Shown here: in pieces, positions 63,997 through 64,000 of the stretch
Layout of the letters: each line of letters opens with the position of its first letter
Numbering within the stretch: position 1 is the first letter of the stretch
Origin: Flavobacteriaceae bacterium
GTDB lineage: Bacteria; Bacteroidota; Bacteroidia; Flavobacteriales; Flavobacteriaceae
NCBI GenBank assembly: GCA_947451525.1
Contig: CANFZM010000004.1
Span: 93,176 to 157,175 of the forward strand
Length of the DNA: 64,000 bases
Reading direction: 5' to 3'
Notes under the pieces: generated by a model
Databases searched by the model: none
What the model saw: the letters and a program-made list of their open reading frames with translations, nothing else
What the model was told of the DNA's origin: nothing
Translations under genes and position numbers: made by a program

Positions 63997-64000
63997 CTTA

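Overview
The window looks like chromosomal DNA of a low-GC Bacteroidota, most likely a Flavobacteriaceae member close to Flavobacterium. The evidence is the AT-rich sequence, promoters of the Bacteroidota type (TTG, a spacer, then TAnnTTTG), few Shine-Dalgarno sites, the tyrosine-rich Wzc tail, zinc-free ribosomal proteins L36 and S14, and the core order rplQ, carA, eno, gltA, DDAH, ctlX, recR. This is read from sequence alone; no search was run.

Region 1 (1-27319, minus strand) is a surface polysaccharide locus in two transcription units. The right unit (27319 down to 19315) holds wza, wzc, a UDP-GlcNAc 4-epimerase, a UDP-glucose dehydrogenase, a TviB-like UDP-HexNAc dehydrogenase and rfbB. 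It has a near-consensus promoter at 27341-27369 and a terminator at 19264-19293. The left unit starts with a winged-helix regulator (promoter 19173-19203). It continues through the Wzm/Wzt ABC exporter, two hexapeptide acetyltransferases, a Fuc4NAc module (RffA aminotransferase plus WecF-like transferase), a pyruvyltransferase-family protein, many GT2/GT4 glycosyltransferases, a GH88/105-like membrane protein, an EpsG-like polymerase and a DUF6625-like protein cut by the window edge.

Region 2 (27392-37334) is housekeeping: recR, a sodium/solute symporter, a CoA-binding protein, ctlX, a RelE/ParE-type toxin-antitoxin pair, a DDAH-like amidinohydrolase, gltA, a lipoprotein/beta-barrel pair and eno. 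It also carries 7-bp intergenic repeats and a repeat that recurs near carA.

Region 3 (37696-45228, plus strand) holds a secreted protein of unknown function, then an eight-gene respiratory-type cluster: diheme and monoheme cytochrome c lipoproteins, a DUF5777-like outer-membrane barrel, a small Tat protein, a Tat-exported ferredoxin, an NrfD membrane subunit, a membrane-anchored unknown and a monoheme cytochrome c. No molybdopterin catalytic subunit is present.

Region 4 (45254-51971) is an accessory island of about 6.7 kb. It is bracketed by a near-identical 54-bp direct repeat that contains a terminator hairpin. It encodes a BCS1-like AAA ATPase, two unknowns, a protein joining a uracil-DNA-glycosylase-like domain to a YqiA-type alpha/beta hydrolase, a WYL-domain regulator and a DUF262/HNH (GmrSD-like) nuclease. 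Two of its transcription units share an inverted-repeat/promoter arrangement. This is the best candidate for an undescribed, probably anti-phage or DNA-surveillance, system.

Region 5 (51981-63996, minus strand) holds carA and then the ribosomal S10/spc/alpha super-operon from rpsC to rplQ, with secY, infA, rpmJ and rpoA in the classical order. A 140-bp hairpin-bearing gap separates rpsN from rpsH.
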